Shown one piece after another: positions 54,206 through 64,000 of a DNA stretch of 64,000 nucleotides. Positions within the stretch are counted from its first letter, which is position 1, and each line of letters starts with the position of its first letter. The position numbers were made by a program, and so were the translations under genes. This stretch comes from Albidovulum aestuarii. Its GTDB lineage: Bacteria > Pseudomonadota > Alphaproteobacteria > Rhodobacterales > Rhodobacteraceae. The DNA lies in NCBI RefSeq assembly GCF_029961185.1, contig NZ_JASBQQ010000010.1:62001-126000 (forward strand), written 5' to 3'. The notes beneath the pieces are model-generated. The model did not search any database, had not been told where the DNA came from, and worked only from the letters and a program-made list of their open reading frames with translations.

Positions 54206-55561
54206 ATGACTGCTGAATCGCAACTCTCGCGGTTCGGACTCTTTGACGCGCGTGTACCGCGCTATACAAGTTATCCGACCGCCCCGCATTTCAATTCGTG
54301 CGTCGGCCCCGAAGATTTTCGGGACTGGATCGGTGCGATCCCGGAAGGGGCACGGATATCACTCTATCTGCACGTGCCCTTCTGCCGCCGTCTGTGCTGG
54401 TTCTGCGCCTGCCGGACACAGGGAACAACTTCCGATGACCCGGTCCGGGCCTATATCGAAGTCCTGAAGGCCGAATTGCAGTTGCTGAAAACGCGGCTTC
54501 CCGCCGGTGTCACCCTGTCCCGGCTGCATTGGGGTGGCGGCACACCAACCTTGATGCCTGCGCGCGTGATGGAGGATCTTGCCCGCGCCGTGTTCGACGT
54601 CGTGCCAATGGGCGACGGGGCGGAATTCTCGGTCGAGATCGACCCGAATGAGATCGACGACGACCGGCTCGATGCGTTGGCCTCGGCGGGGATGAACCGG
54701 GCCTCCATCGGGGTGCAGGATTTCGACCCGGCCATTCAGAAGATGATCGGCCGCGATCAGTCTTTCCAGATCACGAAGAAGGCCGCGGACATGATCCGGG
54801 ATCGGGGCGTCGCATCTCTCAACGCCGATATCCTCTTCGGCCTGCCGCGCCAGAACCGCGACAGGATCGCCGCGTCTGTGCAAAAGCTCTTGTCGCTCAA
54901 TCCCGACCGGGTCGCCCTCTATGGCTATGCCCATGTGCCCTGGATGGCGCGGCGGCAGGTGATGATCCCATCAGACACCCTGCCCCGGCCGGAAGAACGG
55001 CTGGAACTGTTTGAGACGGCGCGCAAGCTTTTTGTCGCTGATGGATATGACGAGATCGGGATCGACCATTTCGCGTTGCCGACCGACGGTCTGGCCTGTG
55101 CAGCGCGCGAAGGACGGTTACGGCGGAACTTCCAAGGCTATACCGATGACACGGCCGAGGTGCTGATCGGCGTTGGTGCGTCATCGATTTCCCGCTTTCC
55201 ACAGGGCTATGCACAGAATGCGCCTGCGACCTCGGCCTATACCAAGGCGGTAAGGGCGGGTGAATTCGCCACCGCAAAGGGCCATGGTTTCGCAGGGCAG
55301 GACCGGATGCGCGCACGGATGATCGAGGCGTTGATGTGCGATTTCCGCATCGACGCAAATGAGATCTGCCGAGACTTCAACATAAGTGCAGAGCAGCTTC
55401 GTACGCTCTTCGACACTGCGGCACGCGACTTTGGCGATATGGTGGAGATTGGGCCCGGCGCGTTCAGCATTCCGGAACGCGCGAGGCCACTGACCCGGAT
55501 GATCGCAAGGGCATTTGACGCCTATGATCTGTCAAAGGCGGGGCACAGCCCGGCGGTGTGA
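54206..55561 (+). CDS. hemN: Oxygen-independent coproporphyrinogen III oxidase
   Basis: A 451-residue radical-SAM enzyme (called hemZ in Rhodobacter) that converts coproporphyrinogen III to protoporphyrinogen IX without oxygen. The cluster motif is CRRLCWFCAC (Cys60, Cys64, Cys67 plus Cys69), the HemN form rather than HemW. YTSYPTAPHF at 20-29 and LHWGGGTPTLM are also diagnostic, as is FQGYTDD near 320. Divergent from fnrL across an FNR box, so it should be induced under low oxygen. The ATG coincides with the expected transcription start, so the mRNA may be leaderless. A stop is followed by the paired hairpins at 55566. Confidence 0.95.
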   Translation: MTAESQLSRFGLFDARVPRYTSYPTAPHFNSCVGPEDFRDWIGAIPEGARISLYLHVPFCRRLCWFCACRTQGTTSDDPVRAYIEVLKAELQLLKTRLPAGVTLSRLHWGGGTPTLMPARVMEDLARAVFDVVPMGDGAEFSVEIDPNEIDDDRLDALASAGMNRASIGVQDFDPAIQKMIGRDQSFQITKKAADMIRDRGVASLNADILFGLPRQNRDRIAASVQKLLSLNPDRVALYGYAHVPWMARRQVMIPSDTLPRPEERLELFETARKLFVADGYDEIGIDHFALPTDGLACAAREGRLRRNFQGYTDDTAEVLIGVGASSISRFPQGYAQNAPATSAYTKAVRAGEFATAKGHGFAGQDRMRARMIEALMCDFRIDANEICRDFNISAEQLRTLFDTAARDFGDMVEIGPGAFSIPERARPLTRMIARAFDAYDLSKAGHSPAV

Positions 55562-55565
55562 CGGG

Positions 55566-55623
55566 GCAGAAAAGTTCTGTTCCAAAGCTTTTCTGCGTAA
55601 GGATTTTGGAACAAAATTCTTAC
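55566..55623. terminator. Adjacent hairpins with complementary loops between convergent genes
   Basis: Hairpin A: GCAGAAAAG/CTTTTCTGC (55566-55574, 55588-55596). Hairpin B follows with no gap: GTAAGGATTTT/AAAATTCTTAC (55597-55607, 55613-55623; one G-T pair). Loop A contains GTTCC and loop B is GGAAC, fully complementary; TGTTCCAAA (55578-55586) and TTTGGAACA (55605-55613) could form an alternative 9-bp helix. The AT-rich element separates hemN from the converging glycosyltransferase gene and may terminate both. Confidence 0.6.
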
Positions 55624-55637
55624 GGCACCACCCGCGA

Positions 55638-56845
55638 TCACCGACCTGCATTCTCAACGAATTCCACGAGGCGCGGAAGACTGTGGCGTTTCAGGTCATA
55701 GCTGTCGCTGATTGTCGCCCGCGCCGCCGCACGCAAGGGCGCCGCCGCTTCTGGGTCAGCCAGCGCAGCGGTCAAAGCCTCTGACCAGCCGTTCACGTCG
55801 AAGAAATCGACCAGCCGCCCGTTTTCCCCGTCGCGGATCAATTCCTCGACCGGTTTCGTACGTGAGCCCACGACCAGCGCTCCGGCGCTCATCGCCTCCA
55901 GCATCGACCATGAAAGGACGAAGGGATAGGTCAGGTAGGCGTGGACCCGTGTGACCTGCAAGAGCGACAGAAATTCAGGATAGGGAACGTTGCCGAGAAA
56001 ATGGATGCGGCTGAGGTCGACCCGATCCTTCACCTCGTCGAGGAATATCTGCTTCCACGTCATGCCCTTGGCTGGCGCGGGCCCATAGCTTTGCGCGTCA
56101 CCTCCGACGATCACGATCTGAGCTTCGGGCCGCGCCTTCATCACCTCGGGCAGGGCGCGCATAAAGATGTGATAGCCGCGATAGGGTTCAAGGTTGCGGT
56201 TCACGAAACTCAGAACCTCATCCCCTGGTGTCAGAACCCGGCCGTTCGGCAGGGTCAGCCGTGCGCGGGGATCTGGTTGCACCCGGTCGGTGTCGATGCC
56301 GTCGTGGATCACGCTGATCTTGTCGCGCAATTCCTCAGGGTAGGTTGAAGCCTGCCAGGCCGTCGGTGCAAGGGCCGCGTCCGCCTCCACCAGCGCCTGC
56401 AAGAGATGCGCGCGCCTTGCGACAACCGACAGGTTAGGGCCGTCGACGTTCTGGAATTCGGGATCAAAGCCGGTATCGGCGCACTTCGCGCGATAATAGA
56501 ACTCAGCGTAGGTCAGATGCCGCGCTTCCGGCCAGACCTCGCGCAGGAACAGCGTTTCACCCCAGCCGCCATGGCCGAATACGATGTCGGGCACGAAGCC
56601 CTTCTGACGCGTCAGTTGCAGTGCGGCGCGGGCCACCGACACTCCTCGTTCCGACATCTCGGCATAGGTCTTGGCGGCACCCTCCACCTTTCTCTCTGCC
56701 GGATCGCGATAGCGCAGAACCGGAACGGGAGCGGTGCGCTTGTTGCGCGCAGCCGTCAGTCCCACGACCTGATGACCCCGGCTGACCAGCGCAGGCGCGA
56801 GATGCAGAAATTGGCCGGGGAAGTTCTGATGAACGAAAAGAATCT

Positions 56846-56849
<4 letters not shown>
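55638..56849 (-). CDS. Glycosyltransferase family 4
   Basis: A 403-residue GT-B enzyme: MKILFVHQNFPGQFLHLAPAL at the N-terminus, FGHGGWGETLFLREVWP, VIHDGIDTDRVQPDP, the donor-binding NRNLEPYRGYHIFMRAL and the C-terminal SWSMLEAMSAGALVVGS with EPV-like Glu in KPVEELIRDGENG. The family transfers sugars from nucleotide donors in cell-surface synthesis. Its ATG overlaps the yejF stop (ATGA), so it is the last gene of the peptide-transporter operon, an unusual partner. No other polysaccharide genes are nearby. Confidence 0.88.
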
Positions 56850-58443
<1,594 letters not shown>

Positions 58444-58447
<4 letters not shown>

Positions 58448-59547
58448 TTGAAGGTCTTCCGGGGGTCGAAGGCATCGCGGACGCCTTCGAAAATGAAGAC
58501 GAGAAGCGAAAGCATGATGGCGAAGGTGAAGAAAGCCGAAAACCCCAGCCAGGGCGCCTGAAGGTTCGACTTGCCCTGCAATGCCAGTTCGCCGAGCGAG
58601 GGCAGGGAGGAGGGCAGGCCGTAGCCGAGATAGTCGAGTGCCGCGAGCCCGCCGATGGCCCCGGTGACGATGAAGGGCAGGAAGGTGAGCGTCGCCACCA
58701 TCGCGTTCGGCAGGATGTGGCGGAACATGATAACCCGGTCACTGACCCCGAGCGCGCGGGCAGCCCGGACATACTCGAAGTTGCGCGCCCGCAGGAACTC
58801 CGCCCGCACCACGCCGACAAGCGCAGGCCAGCCGAAGAGGATCGTCACGAAAACCAGAAGCCCAAAACTGCGCCCGAGGATCGCGAAGAGGATGATGATG
58901 ACGTATAGGCCGGGGGTCGATCCCCAGATTTCCAAGAGCCGCTGGAAGATGAGATCGACCCAGCCACCGAAATAGCCCTGCACGGCGCCCGCCGCGATGC
59001 CGATCAGGCTGGAGATCGTTGTGACGATCAGCGTGAAGAGGATCGACAGGCGAAAGCCATAGATGATCCGTGCCAGGACATCGCGGGATGTGTCGTCGGT
59101 ACCCAGCCAGTGATCGCCATCGGGAGCAGAGGGCGCGGTACCGACGTTGTTGATCGTATTGTAGCGGTAGGGGATCGGCGGCCAGAGCATCCAGCCCTTC
59201 TTGATCGCTTCGCCATTGACGATACCGTCGTCGGCATCCTCGATCACGCCTTCCGGGTCATCGAAACAATCTTCCAACCCGCCCGAGACGATCAGGCAGC
59301 GCACTTCGGGTTCGCGGTAGACGGCCTCGGTCCGGAAATCGCCGCCGAAGGCGGTTTCGGGATAGAACTTGTAGATCGGGAAATGCAGCCCGCCGCGATA
59401 GGAAACCACAATTGGTTTGTCGTTCGCCACGACCTCGGCCATCAGCGAGAGGCCAAAAAGTACAAGGAAGATGCCCAGCGACCAGACCGCGCGTCGGTTG
59501 GCCTTGAAGTTGCGCCAGCGGCGCTGGTTCAGGGGCGACAACCGCAT
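58444..59547 (-). CDS. yejE: Oligopeptide-type ABC importer permease YejE
   Basis: A 367-residue permease with one N-terminal membrane segment, a long periplasmic region (residues about 40-140, including GGLHFPIYKFYPETAFGGDF and MLWPPIPYRYNTINN) typical of YejE, and five further segments. The coupling EAA-like loop is RAARALGVSDRVIMFRHILPNA. The start overlaps the yejB stop by one base (TGATG). It pairs with YejB. Confidence 0.93.
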
Positions 59548-60632
59548 CAGCCCGCCCGCTTTTCAAAGTCGATGCGTGGATCGACGAAGACATACATGAG
59601 GTCCGAGAGGATCCCGATCAGAAGGCCCAGCAGGCCAAAGACCCAGAGCGTGCCGAAGACAACCGGATAGTCGCGCGCCACCGCCGCCTCATACCCAAGG
59701 CGCCCAAGCCCGTCGAGCGAGAAAATCGTTTCGATCAGAAGGCCGCCGCCGAAGAGGACAGCGAGGAAGAGGCCGGGGAACCCGGCGATGACGATCAGCA
59801 TCGCGTTGCGGAAGACATGGCCGTAAAGCACGCGGCGCTCGCTCAGGCCCTTGGCCTTTGCGGTCAGCACATATTGCTTGTTGATCTCATCGAGAAAGCT
59901 GTTCTTGGTCAGAAGCGTCAGCGTCGCGAAACTGGAGATAGTGGAGGCGACAACGGGTAGAGTAATATGCCAGAAATAATCAGCGATCTTGCCAATCAGG
60001 CTCATCTGTTCCCAGCCGTCCGAGGTCAGCCCGCGAAGCGGGAAAATGCGCCAGTAGCTGCCGCCGGCGAAGAGGACAATGAGCAGGACCGCAAAGAGGA
60101 AGCCCGGAATCGCATAGGCGACGATGATCGTGCCGGAGGTCCAGGTGTCGAAGGCCGACCCGTCCTTTACCGCCTTGCGGATGCCCAAGGGGATCGAGAT
60201 CAGATAGGCCAGCAGCGTCGACCATAGGCCGAGCGTGATCGAAACCGGCATCTTTTCGATCACCAGATCGACGACCGAGATCTTGCGGAAATAGCTCTCC
60301 CCGAAATCAAAACGCAGATAGTCACCCATCATCTTGATGAAGCGCTCATGCGCGGGCTTGTCGAGGCCGAACTGTTTTTCAAGCTGTTCAATGAATTCCG
60401 GCGGCAGACCACGCGCACCGAGATAGCGGTCGTCACCCCCCGTCTGGCTTTGGGTTTCGACATCGCCACCGCCCGAGATGTTCTGAAAGACGTCGCCCGA
60501 TCCTTCCAGCCGGGCGATGATCTGCTCCACCGGCCCGCCGGGCACGAACTGCGTGAGCGTGAAATTGATCAGCATGATCCCGAACAAGGTCGGGATCATC
60601 AGCAGTATTCTTCGCAGGATATAGGCGCCCAA
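59547..60632 (-). CDS. yejB: Oligopeptide-type ABC importer permease YejB
   Basis: A 361-residue DppB-like permease starting [22 protein letters not shown], with an extended periplasmic part (about 45-100, containing [18 protein letters not shown]) and the conserved coupling loop [21 protein letters not shown]. The start is TTG at 60632, 19 bases after yejA, with a weak ribosome binding site that suggests lower expression than the binding protein. Confidence 0.93.
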   Translation of the reverse strand: MGAYILRRILLMIPTLFGIMLINFTLTQFVPGGPVEQIIARLEGSGDVFQNISGGGDVETQSQTGGDDRYLGARGLPPEFIEQLEKQFGLDKPAHERFIKMMGDYLRFDFGESYFRKISVVDLVIEKMPVSITLGLWSTLLAYLISIPLGIRKAVKDGSAFDTWTSGTIIVAYAIPGFLFAVLLIVLFAGGSYWRIFPLRGLTSDGWEQMSLIGKIADYFWHITLPVVASTISSFATLTLLTKNSFLDEINKQYVLTAKAKGLSERRVLYGHVFRNAMLIVIAGFPGLFLAVLFGGGLLIETIFSLDGLGRLGYEAAVARDYPVVFGTLWVFGLLGLLIGILSDLMYVFVDPRIDFEKRAG

Positions 60633-60651
60633 AGTGCTGTTTTCCCGGTGT

Positions 60652-62565
60652 TCAGTAGGCGCCAGCCGCCTTCAGCCGTTCGGCGGCTTCCGCGTCATAC
60701 CACCAGAAATCCAACTCGCCCACGGAAAGCGGCGGCAGGTTTTCAGGGTGGCGGTAATAGTCGTAATAAGCGACCCATGTCGCAGGCAGGTACCAGAGCG
60801 GGATGTCAAAGCCCACGGCTCTGAGCGCCCGGTCGAGCGCATGGACCGATGTCTTCAGATCATCAAGGCTCTGCGCGGCAACGACATGGGTGATCAACCT
60901 GTCGATGGCGGGATTGCGAAGCCTCATGAGGTTCCGGGAACTGTCGTCGGCGGTCTTCGACCCGAACCACTGCTCCAACCCACCGGAAGGTTCGAATCCA
61001 AGATCGAAGCCTTGATTGGCAAGGTCAAAGTCGCCCTTCCGACGCCGCTCCACATATTGCGAGATGTCGATGCGGTCGAGCTTCCCTTGCACGCCGATCA
61101 GCGCAAGGTTTTCGATGAACGGATTCACGAATCGGTCATAAGTCGGGCTGAACTGGATGATTGTCAGTTCCAGTGTCTCGCCCTTGTCGTTGCGCCGGAT
61201 CCCGTCGTTGCCGGTCGCCCAGCCAGCCTCGTCGAGCAGTTTGCTCGCCTGTCGAATAAGGCTGCGCGACGGGCGGTTTGCCGTTTCATCATGCGTGACC
61301 GGAACTTTCGCGTCTTCAGTCAGGATCGCCGGACCAAGAAGTCCCTCATCAACCAGTGGCTTCAATAGTGCAATCTCGCCTTCGGATGGCGTTCCGCTTG
61401 CGGCAAGGTCCGAACCCGGCCAATACGACGTCGGGCTTTGGAAGAACCCGTACTGCAGGGTCTTATTGGACCAGGCGAAATTGTACATCATCCCGATCGC
61501 TTCACGCACCTTGACGTCCTGCCAGTGCGGTCGGTCAAGATTGAAGACCCAGGAGAGCCGCGTGCCGACATTGCCGTCGGGGATTTCCTCCCGCTTGACC
61601 CAGCCGTTGTTGATCGCCTGAAAATCGTAACCCGTCGCCCAGTTCTGCGAGTTGTTCTCGGTCCGGAATGTGTAATCCCCGGCCTTGAACCCCTCGAAAG
61701 CGGCGTCGCTGTCGGCGAAGTACTCGACCCGGATCGTATTGAAGTTGTTGCGCCCCTTGTTGAATGGGATGTCATTGCCCCAGTAATCGGGATTGCGCTT
61801 GTAGACGATGCGACTGTTGAACTTGGCGCTATCGAGCACATAGGCACCAGTCGACATGAAAGGTTGCTGTGTCGACTTGTCGAGCCGCGTGCCGGTTTCC
61901 TCGAACCACGCCTTGGAAAAGACAGGTGTCCCCCCCGCAAAACCCACCCGGTCCCGCATCGGGGCCGTGTCGGTAAAGTAGAAGGTAATCCGGTAGGGGC
62001 CTTCAACCTCCACCCGATCGATGTAGCCTTCCACAACGCGGCGGTATTCGAGGATGCCCTGCGTCAGGAACAGATTGAAACTGTATTCGACGTCATCCGC
62101 CGTCATTGGCGTACCATCGGCGAATGTCACGTCTTCGCGCAGGTTGAAGGTCACGTAAGACAGGTCTTCGGGGTATTCCAGCGTTGTGCAGAGAAAGCAA
62201 TACGAGCCATAGGGATCGTCCGACGTTGAGGTCAGAATGGCCTCGCTGCCGATGGTGTTGAGTGCGGCGGGAACCCCGTCACTGGCATATTGGTTGAAGC
62301 TGTCAAAACTACCCTGTGACCAGATCGAGATTTCGCCCCCTTTGGGCGCGTCCGGATTGACGTAGTCGAGATGGTCGAAATCAACCGGGTATTTCAGTTC
62401 GCCAAAATTAGAATAGCCATACGAGGTAGTGACGGTTGCCTGCGAGAGGACTGCAGTGGGAAGAATAAACGAGAAAGCCGCGATTCCCGACAGCAGGGCA
62501 ACGCGCATGTTGTGCAGTCTTTGCGGCATGTTTCCGGCCGGTGTGTCGGGACCCTGCAACCTCAT
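60652..62565 (-). CDS. yejA: Oligopeptide-type ABC importer substrate-binding protein YejA
   Basis: A 637-residue family 5 periplasmic binding protein. The ATG at 62565 has GGAGG at optimal spacing; the protein then has an unusually long n-region before the hydrophobic signal core [19 protein letters not shown], so an internal ATG at 62529 or 62508 could also be used. Mature features include [21 protein letters not shown] and [21 protein letters not shown], which are typical of YejA. First gene of yejABEF plus glycosyltransferase. Nothing but AT-richer spacer separates it from the cycM terminator. Confidence 0.93.
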   Translation of the reverse strand: MRLQGPDTPAGNMPQRLHNMRVALLSGIAAFSFILPTAVLSQATVTTSYGYSNFGELKYPVDFDHLDYVNPDAPKGGEISIWSQGSFDSFNQYASDGVPAALNTIGSEAILTSTSDDPYGSYCFLCTTLEYPEDLSYVTFNLREDVTFADGTPMTADDVEYSFNLFLTQGILEYRRVVEGYIDRVEVEGPYRITFYFTDTAPMRDRVGFAGGTPVFSKAWFEETGTRLDKSTQQPFMSTGAYVLDSAKFNSRIVYKRNPDYWGNDIPFNKGRNNFNTIRVEYFADSDAAFEGFKAGDYTFRTENNSQNWATGYDFQAINNGWVKREEIPDGNVGTRLSWVFNLDRPHWQDVKVREAIGMMYNFAWSNKTLQYGFFQSPTSYWPGSDLAASGTPSEGEIALLKPLVDEGLLGPAILTEDAKVPVTHDETANRPSRSLIRQASKLLDEAGWATGNDGIRRNDKGETLELTIIQFSPTYDRFVNPFIENLALIGVQGKLDRIDISQYVERRRKGDFDLANQGFDLGFEPSGGLEQWFGSKTADDSSRNLMRLRNPAIDRLITHVVAAQSLDDLKTSVHALDRALRAVGFDIPLWYLPATWVAYYDYYRHPENLPPLSVGELDFWWYDAEAAERLKAAGAY

Positions 62566-62677
62566 CGCCTCCTCCATGGCACGCCTTAACCGGCGCCCGG
62601 TTTTCTGGTTAAGGACCCTAGAACGGCGCAGGGGCGGGCTTCAAGTTGCGAATTTGTGAGAATGGCCGTGAGCCAAC

Positions 62678-62706
62678 GAAAAAGGGCCGCTCGGATGAGC
62701 GGCCCT
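62678..62706 (-). terminator. Rho-independent terminator of cycM
   Basis: On the minus strand, downstream of cycM, a perfect 10-bp stem AGGGCCGCTC/GAGCGGCCCT with loop ATCC (62683-62706) is followed by TTTTT (62679-62683). A textbook intrinsic terminator 22 bases after the cycM stop. Confidence 0.9.
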
Positions 62707-62728
62707 GTGATTGTTCTGCCCGCAGAGG

Positions 62729-63253
62729 TTAGCCGCCGATTGACGCCAGATAGGCAATGACGTTGGCGCGGTCCTCGACCTTCTTCAGGCCGGCGAAAGA
62801 CATCTTGGTACCGGCGATGAACCCTTTCGGGTTTTCCAGGAAGTGGCTCAGCGTCTCGGCGTCCCAATTGCCGCCATGGCTGGCCATGCTGTCGGAATAG
62901 CCGAACCCGGCGACCCCACCGACCGCCCGATCAACGACGCCGTCGAGATGCGGGCCGGTGCCGTTGGAACCGTCGAGCTTGTGGCAGGCCTTGCACTTGC
63001 CGAAGACCTTCTCACCGGCCGCCGCATCGGCGGAGGCATAGATGGTCGCGAAGTCCGGACCCTCTTCGGCTGCGGCATCGCCGCCCTCTTCGGCGCCAGT
63101 GTCGATGACATAGGCTTGCGCCACTTCCTCATCGCCATGGGCCACGGCACCGGTATGATAAAGCGACTCGGCCGCCCATTTGCCCAGAAGGAAGATCAGG
63201 AACGCGCCGCAGAGCGCGCCGCCAGCCTTCGTTACAGTCATCGTGTCGAACAT
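62729..63253 (-). CDS. cycM: Membrane-anchored cytochrome c-552 (CycM/cytochrome cy type)
   Basis: A 174-residue electron carrier. N-terminal uncleaved anchor ([19 protein letters not shown]), an acidic Ala/Glu linker (about 40-66), and a class I cytochrome c domain with CKACH heme attachment (87-91) and axial Met151 in GTKMSF. In Paracoccus the homologue carries electrons from the bc1 complex to the aa3 oxidase. The start [10 protein letters not shown] has GAGG seven bases upstream and matches that protein. Followed by a strong intrinsic terminator and divergent from pheA. Confidence 0.95.
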   Translation of the reverse strand: MFDTMTVTKAGGALCGAFLIFLLGKWAAESLYHTGAVAHGDEEVAQAYVIDTGAEEGGDAAAEEGPDFATIYASADAAAGEKVFGKCKACHKLDGSNGTGPHLDGVVDRAVGGVAGFGYSDSMASHGGNWDAETLSHFLENPKGFIAGTKMSFAGLKKVEDRANVIAYLASIGG

Positions 63254-63373
63254 GTCGCGCCTCACCATGGCATAGAGTTGCGGCGTATCTATCCGCTTCC
63301 CCTACCGGGTTTCAAGGTATAGTTAGCGCGGCACATCGCCCAACCCCCGGGCTGTCGCCAAGGAGCCACCCGC

Positions 63374-64000
63374 ATGACCGGACGGATTGCTTTCCAGGGA
63401 GAGCCCGGAGCCTATTCGCATCAGGCCTGCCGCGAGGCCTATCCGGAGATGGAGCCTCTGCCCTGTCGCACCTTCGAGGATGCGATTCAGGCGGTGCGCA
63501 AGGGCGATGCCGAACTTGCGATGCTGCCCGTCGAAAACTCGACCTATGGCCGTGTGGCCGACATTCACCGATTGTTGCCGGAAAGCGGGCTGCATATTGT
63601 TGATGAGGCCTTTGTCCGCGTCCATATCAATGTCCTCGGCGTGAAGGGCGCGAAACTCGCCGACGTCAAAGAGGCTTACAGCCATCTCGTGCTCTTGCCG
63701 CAATGCGAGGCGTTCCTGCGTGAACACGGCATTCAGGGGCGCATCAGTTCCGATAACGCCCGGGCGGCACGGGACGTCGCCGAGCGGGGGGACCGTTCGG
63801 TTGCGGCGCTTGCCTCTGAACTTGCTGGAGAGATCTACGGGCTCGATGTGCTTGCACGGCATATCGAGGATGCCGAGCACAACACGACCCGCTTTCTCGT
63901 CATGGCGCGGCAGCCCGACCTCAAGCGGCGCGGCGATCACGGCATGATGACCACCTTTGTTTTCCGTGTCCGCAACATCCCGGCCGCGCTCTACAAGGCA
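63374..64000 (+). CDS. pheA: Prephenate dehydratase, N-terminal part (cut by window edge)
   Basis: The first 209 codons are present; the gene runs off the right edge. The prephenate dehydratase domain starts TGRIAFQGEPGAYSHQACRE and contains LPVENSTYGRVADIHRLL and the catalytic Thr in HNTTRFLVMA (around 170-180). The frame ends in RVRNIPAALYKA, the opening of the C-terminal ACT domain that binds phenylalanine for feedback inhibition. It is a stand-alone dehydratase without a chorismate mutase domain. AAGGAG ribosome binding site at 63360-63365. Confidence 0.94.
   Translation, partial: MTGRIAFQGEPGAYSHQACREAYPEMEPLPCRTFEDAIQAVRKGDAELAMLPVENSTYGRVADIHRLLPESGLHIVDEAFVRVHINVLGVKGAKLADVKEAYSHLVLLPQCEAFLREHGIQGRISSDNARAARDVAERGDRSVAALASELAGEIYGLDVLARHIEDAEHNTTRFLVMARQPDLKRRGDHGMMTTFVFRVRNIPAALYKA

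Overview
The window is a contiguous, high-GC, gene-dense stretch of an alphaproteobacterial chromosome, almost certainly from the Rhodobacterales (Rhodobacter/Paracoccus/Roseobacter relatives). The main evidence is an FnrL regulator divergent from an oxygen-independent coproporphyrinogen oxidase gene across a shared FNR box, a CycM-type membrane-anchored cytochrome c, an ALDH16 tandem aldehyde dehydrogenase next to deoC, and widespread ATGA/TGATG overlaps with GTG and TTG starts. I see no prophage, insertion sequence, CRISPR array, integrase or rRNA operon. No stretch longer than 300 bases lacks a gene; the largest gap (53124-53403, 280 bases) appears to hold a structured RNA.

Region 1 (1-20 kb) is catabolic. 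It opens with urate/allantoin degradation (AllE, a PuuE-UraD fusion, UraH). Next comes deoxyribose-phosphate aldolase followed by the ALDH16 enzyme, which could oxidise the acetaldehyde released, and a fumarylacetoacetate-hydrolase-family enzyme. A PF06684 protein and an unrecognised polytopic membrane protein lead into a complete branched-chain-amino-acid-type ABC importer. A BMP-family nucleoside-type ABC importer then ends in a cytosine-deaminase-like amidohydrolase. Together these suggest uptake and breakdown of nucleosides, nucleobases and ureides for carbon and nitrogen.

Region 2 (20-36 kb) is mixed housekeeping: a periplasmic cyclic-nucleotide phosphodiesterase/3'-nucleotidase, NudC, an L,D-transpeptidase, the selenium pair mnmH and NADH-dehydrogenase-like/SelD fusion, a sugar-nucleotide epimerase, tRNA-Met(CAT), recR-ybaB-dnaX, a cupin with every DddQ-type DMSP lyase active-site residue, two metallophosphoesterases and a beta-ketothiolase.

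Region 3 (36-53 kb) holds pbpC with the giant alpha-2-macroglobulin gene, a cytosolic hybrid histidine kinase with two receivers, recQ, yggT, a thioesterase, a UMF1-type MFS transporter, mepA, a phytase-like esterase, and the queuosine-precursor transporter yhhQ behind a candidate preQ1-I riboswitch.

Region 4 (53-64 kb) starts with the candidate structured RNA, which carries 16 bases complementary to the 16S rRNA 3' tail. It continues with fnrL/hemN, the yejABEF peptide importer operon ending in a GT4 glycosyltransferase, cycM, and the start of a prephenate dehydratase gene cut by the window edge.

The most interesting material is non-coding: the 53.2-kb RNA, the riboswitch, a hairpin abutting the cpdB ribosome binding site, a convergent pair of hairpins with complementary loops at 55.6 kb, and a two-copy intergenic repeat with a compensatory base change. 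All functional calls rest on reading the translations against remembered families; no database search was run.
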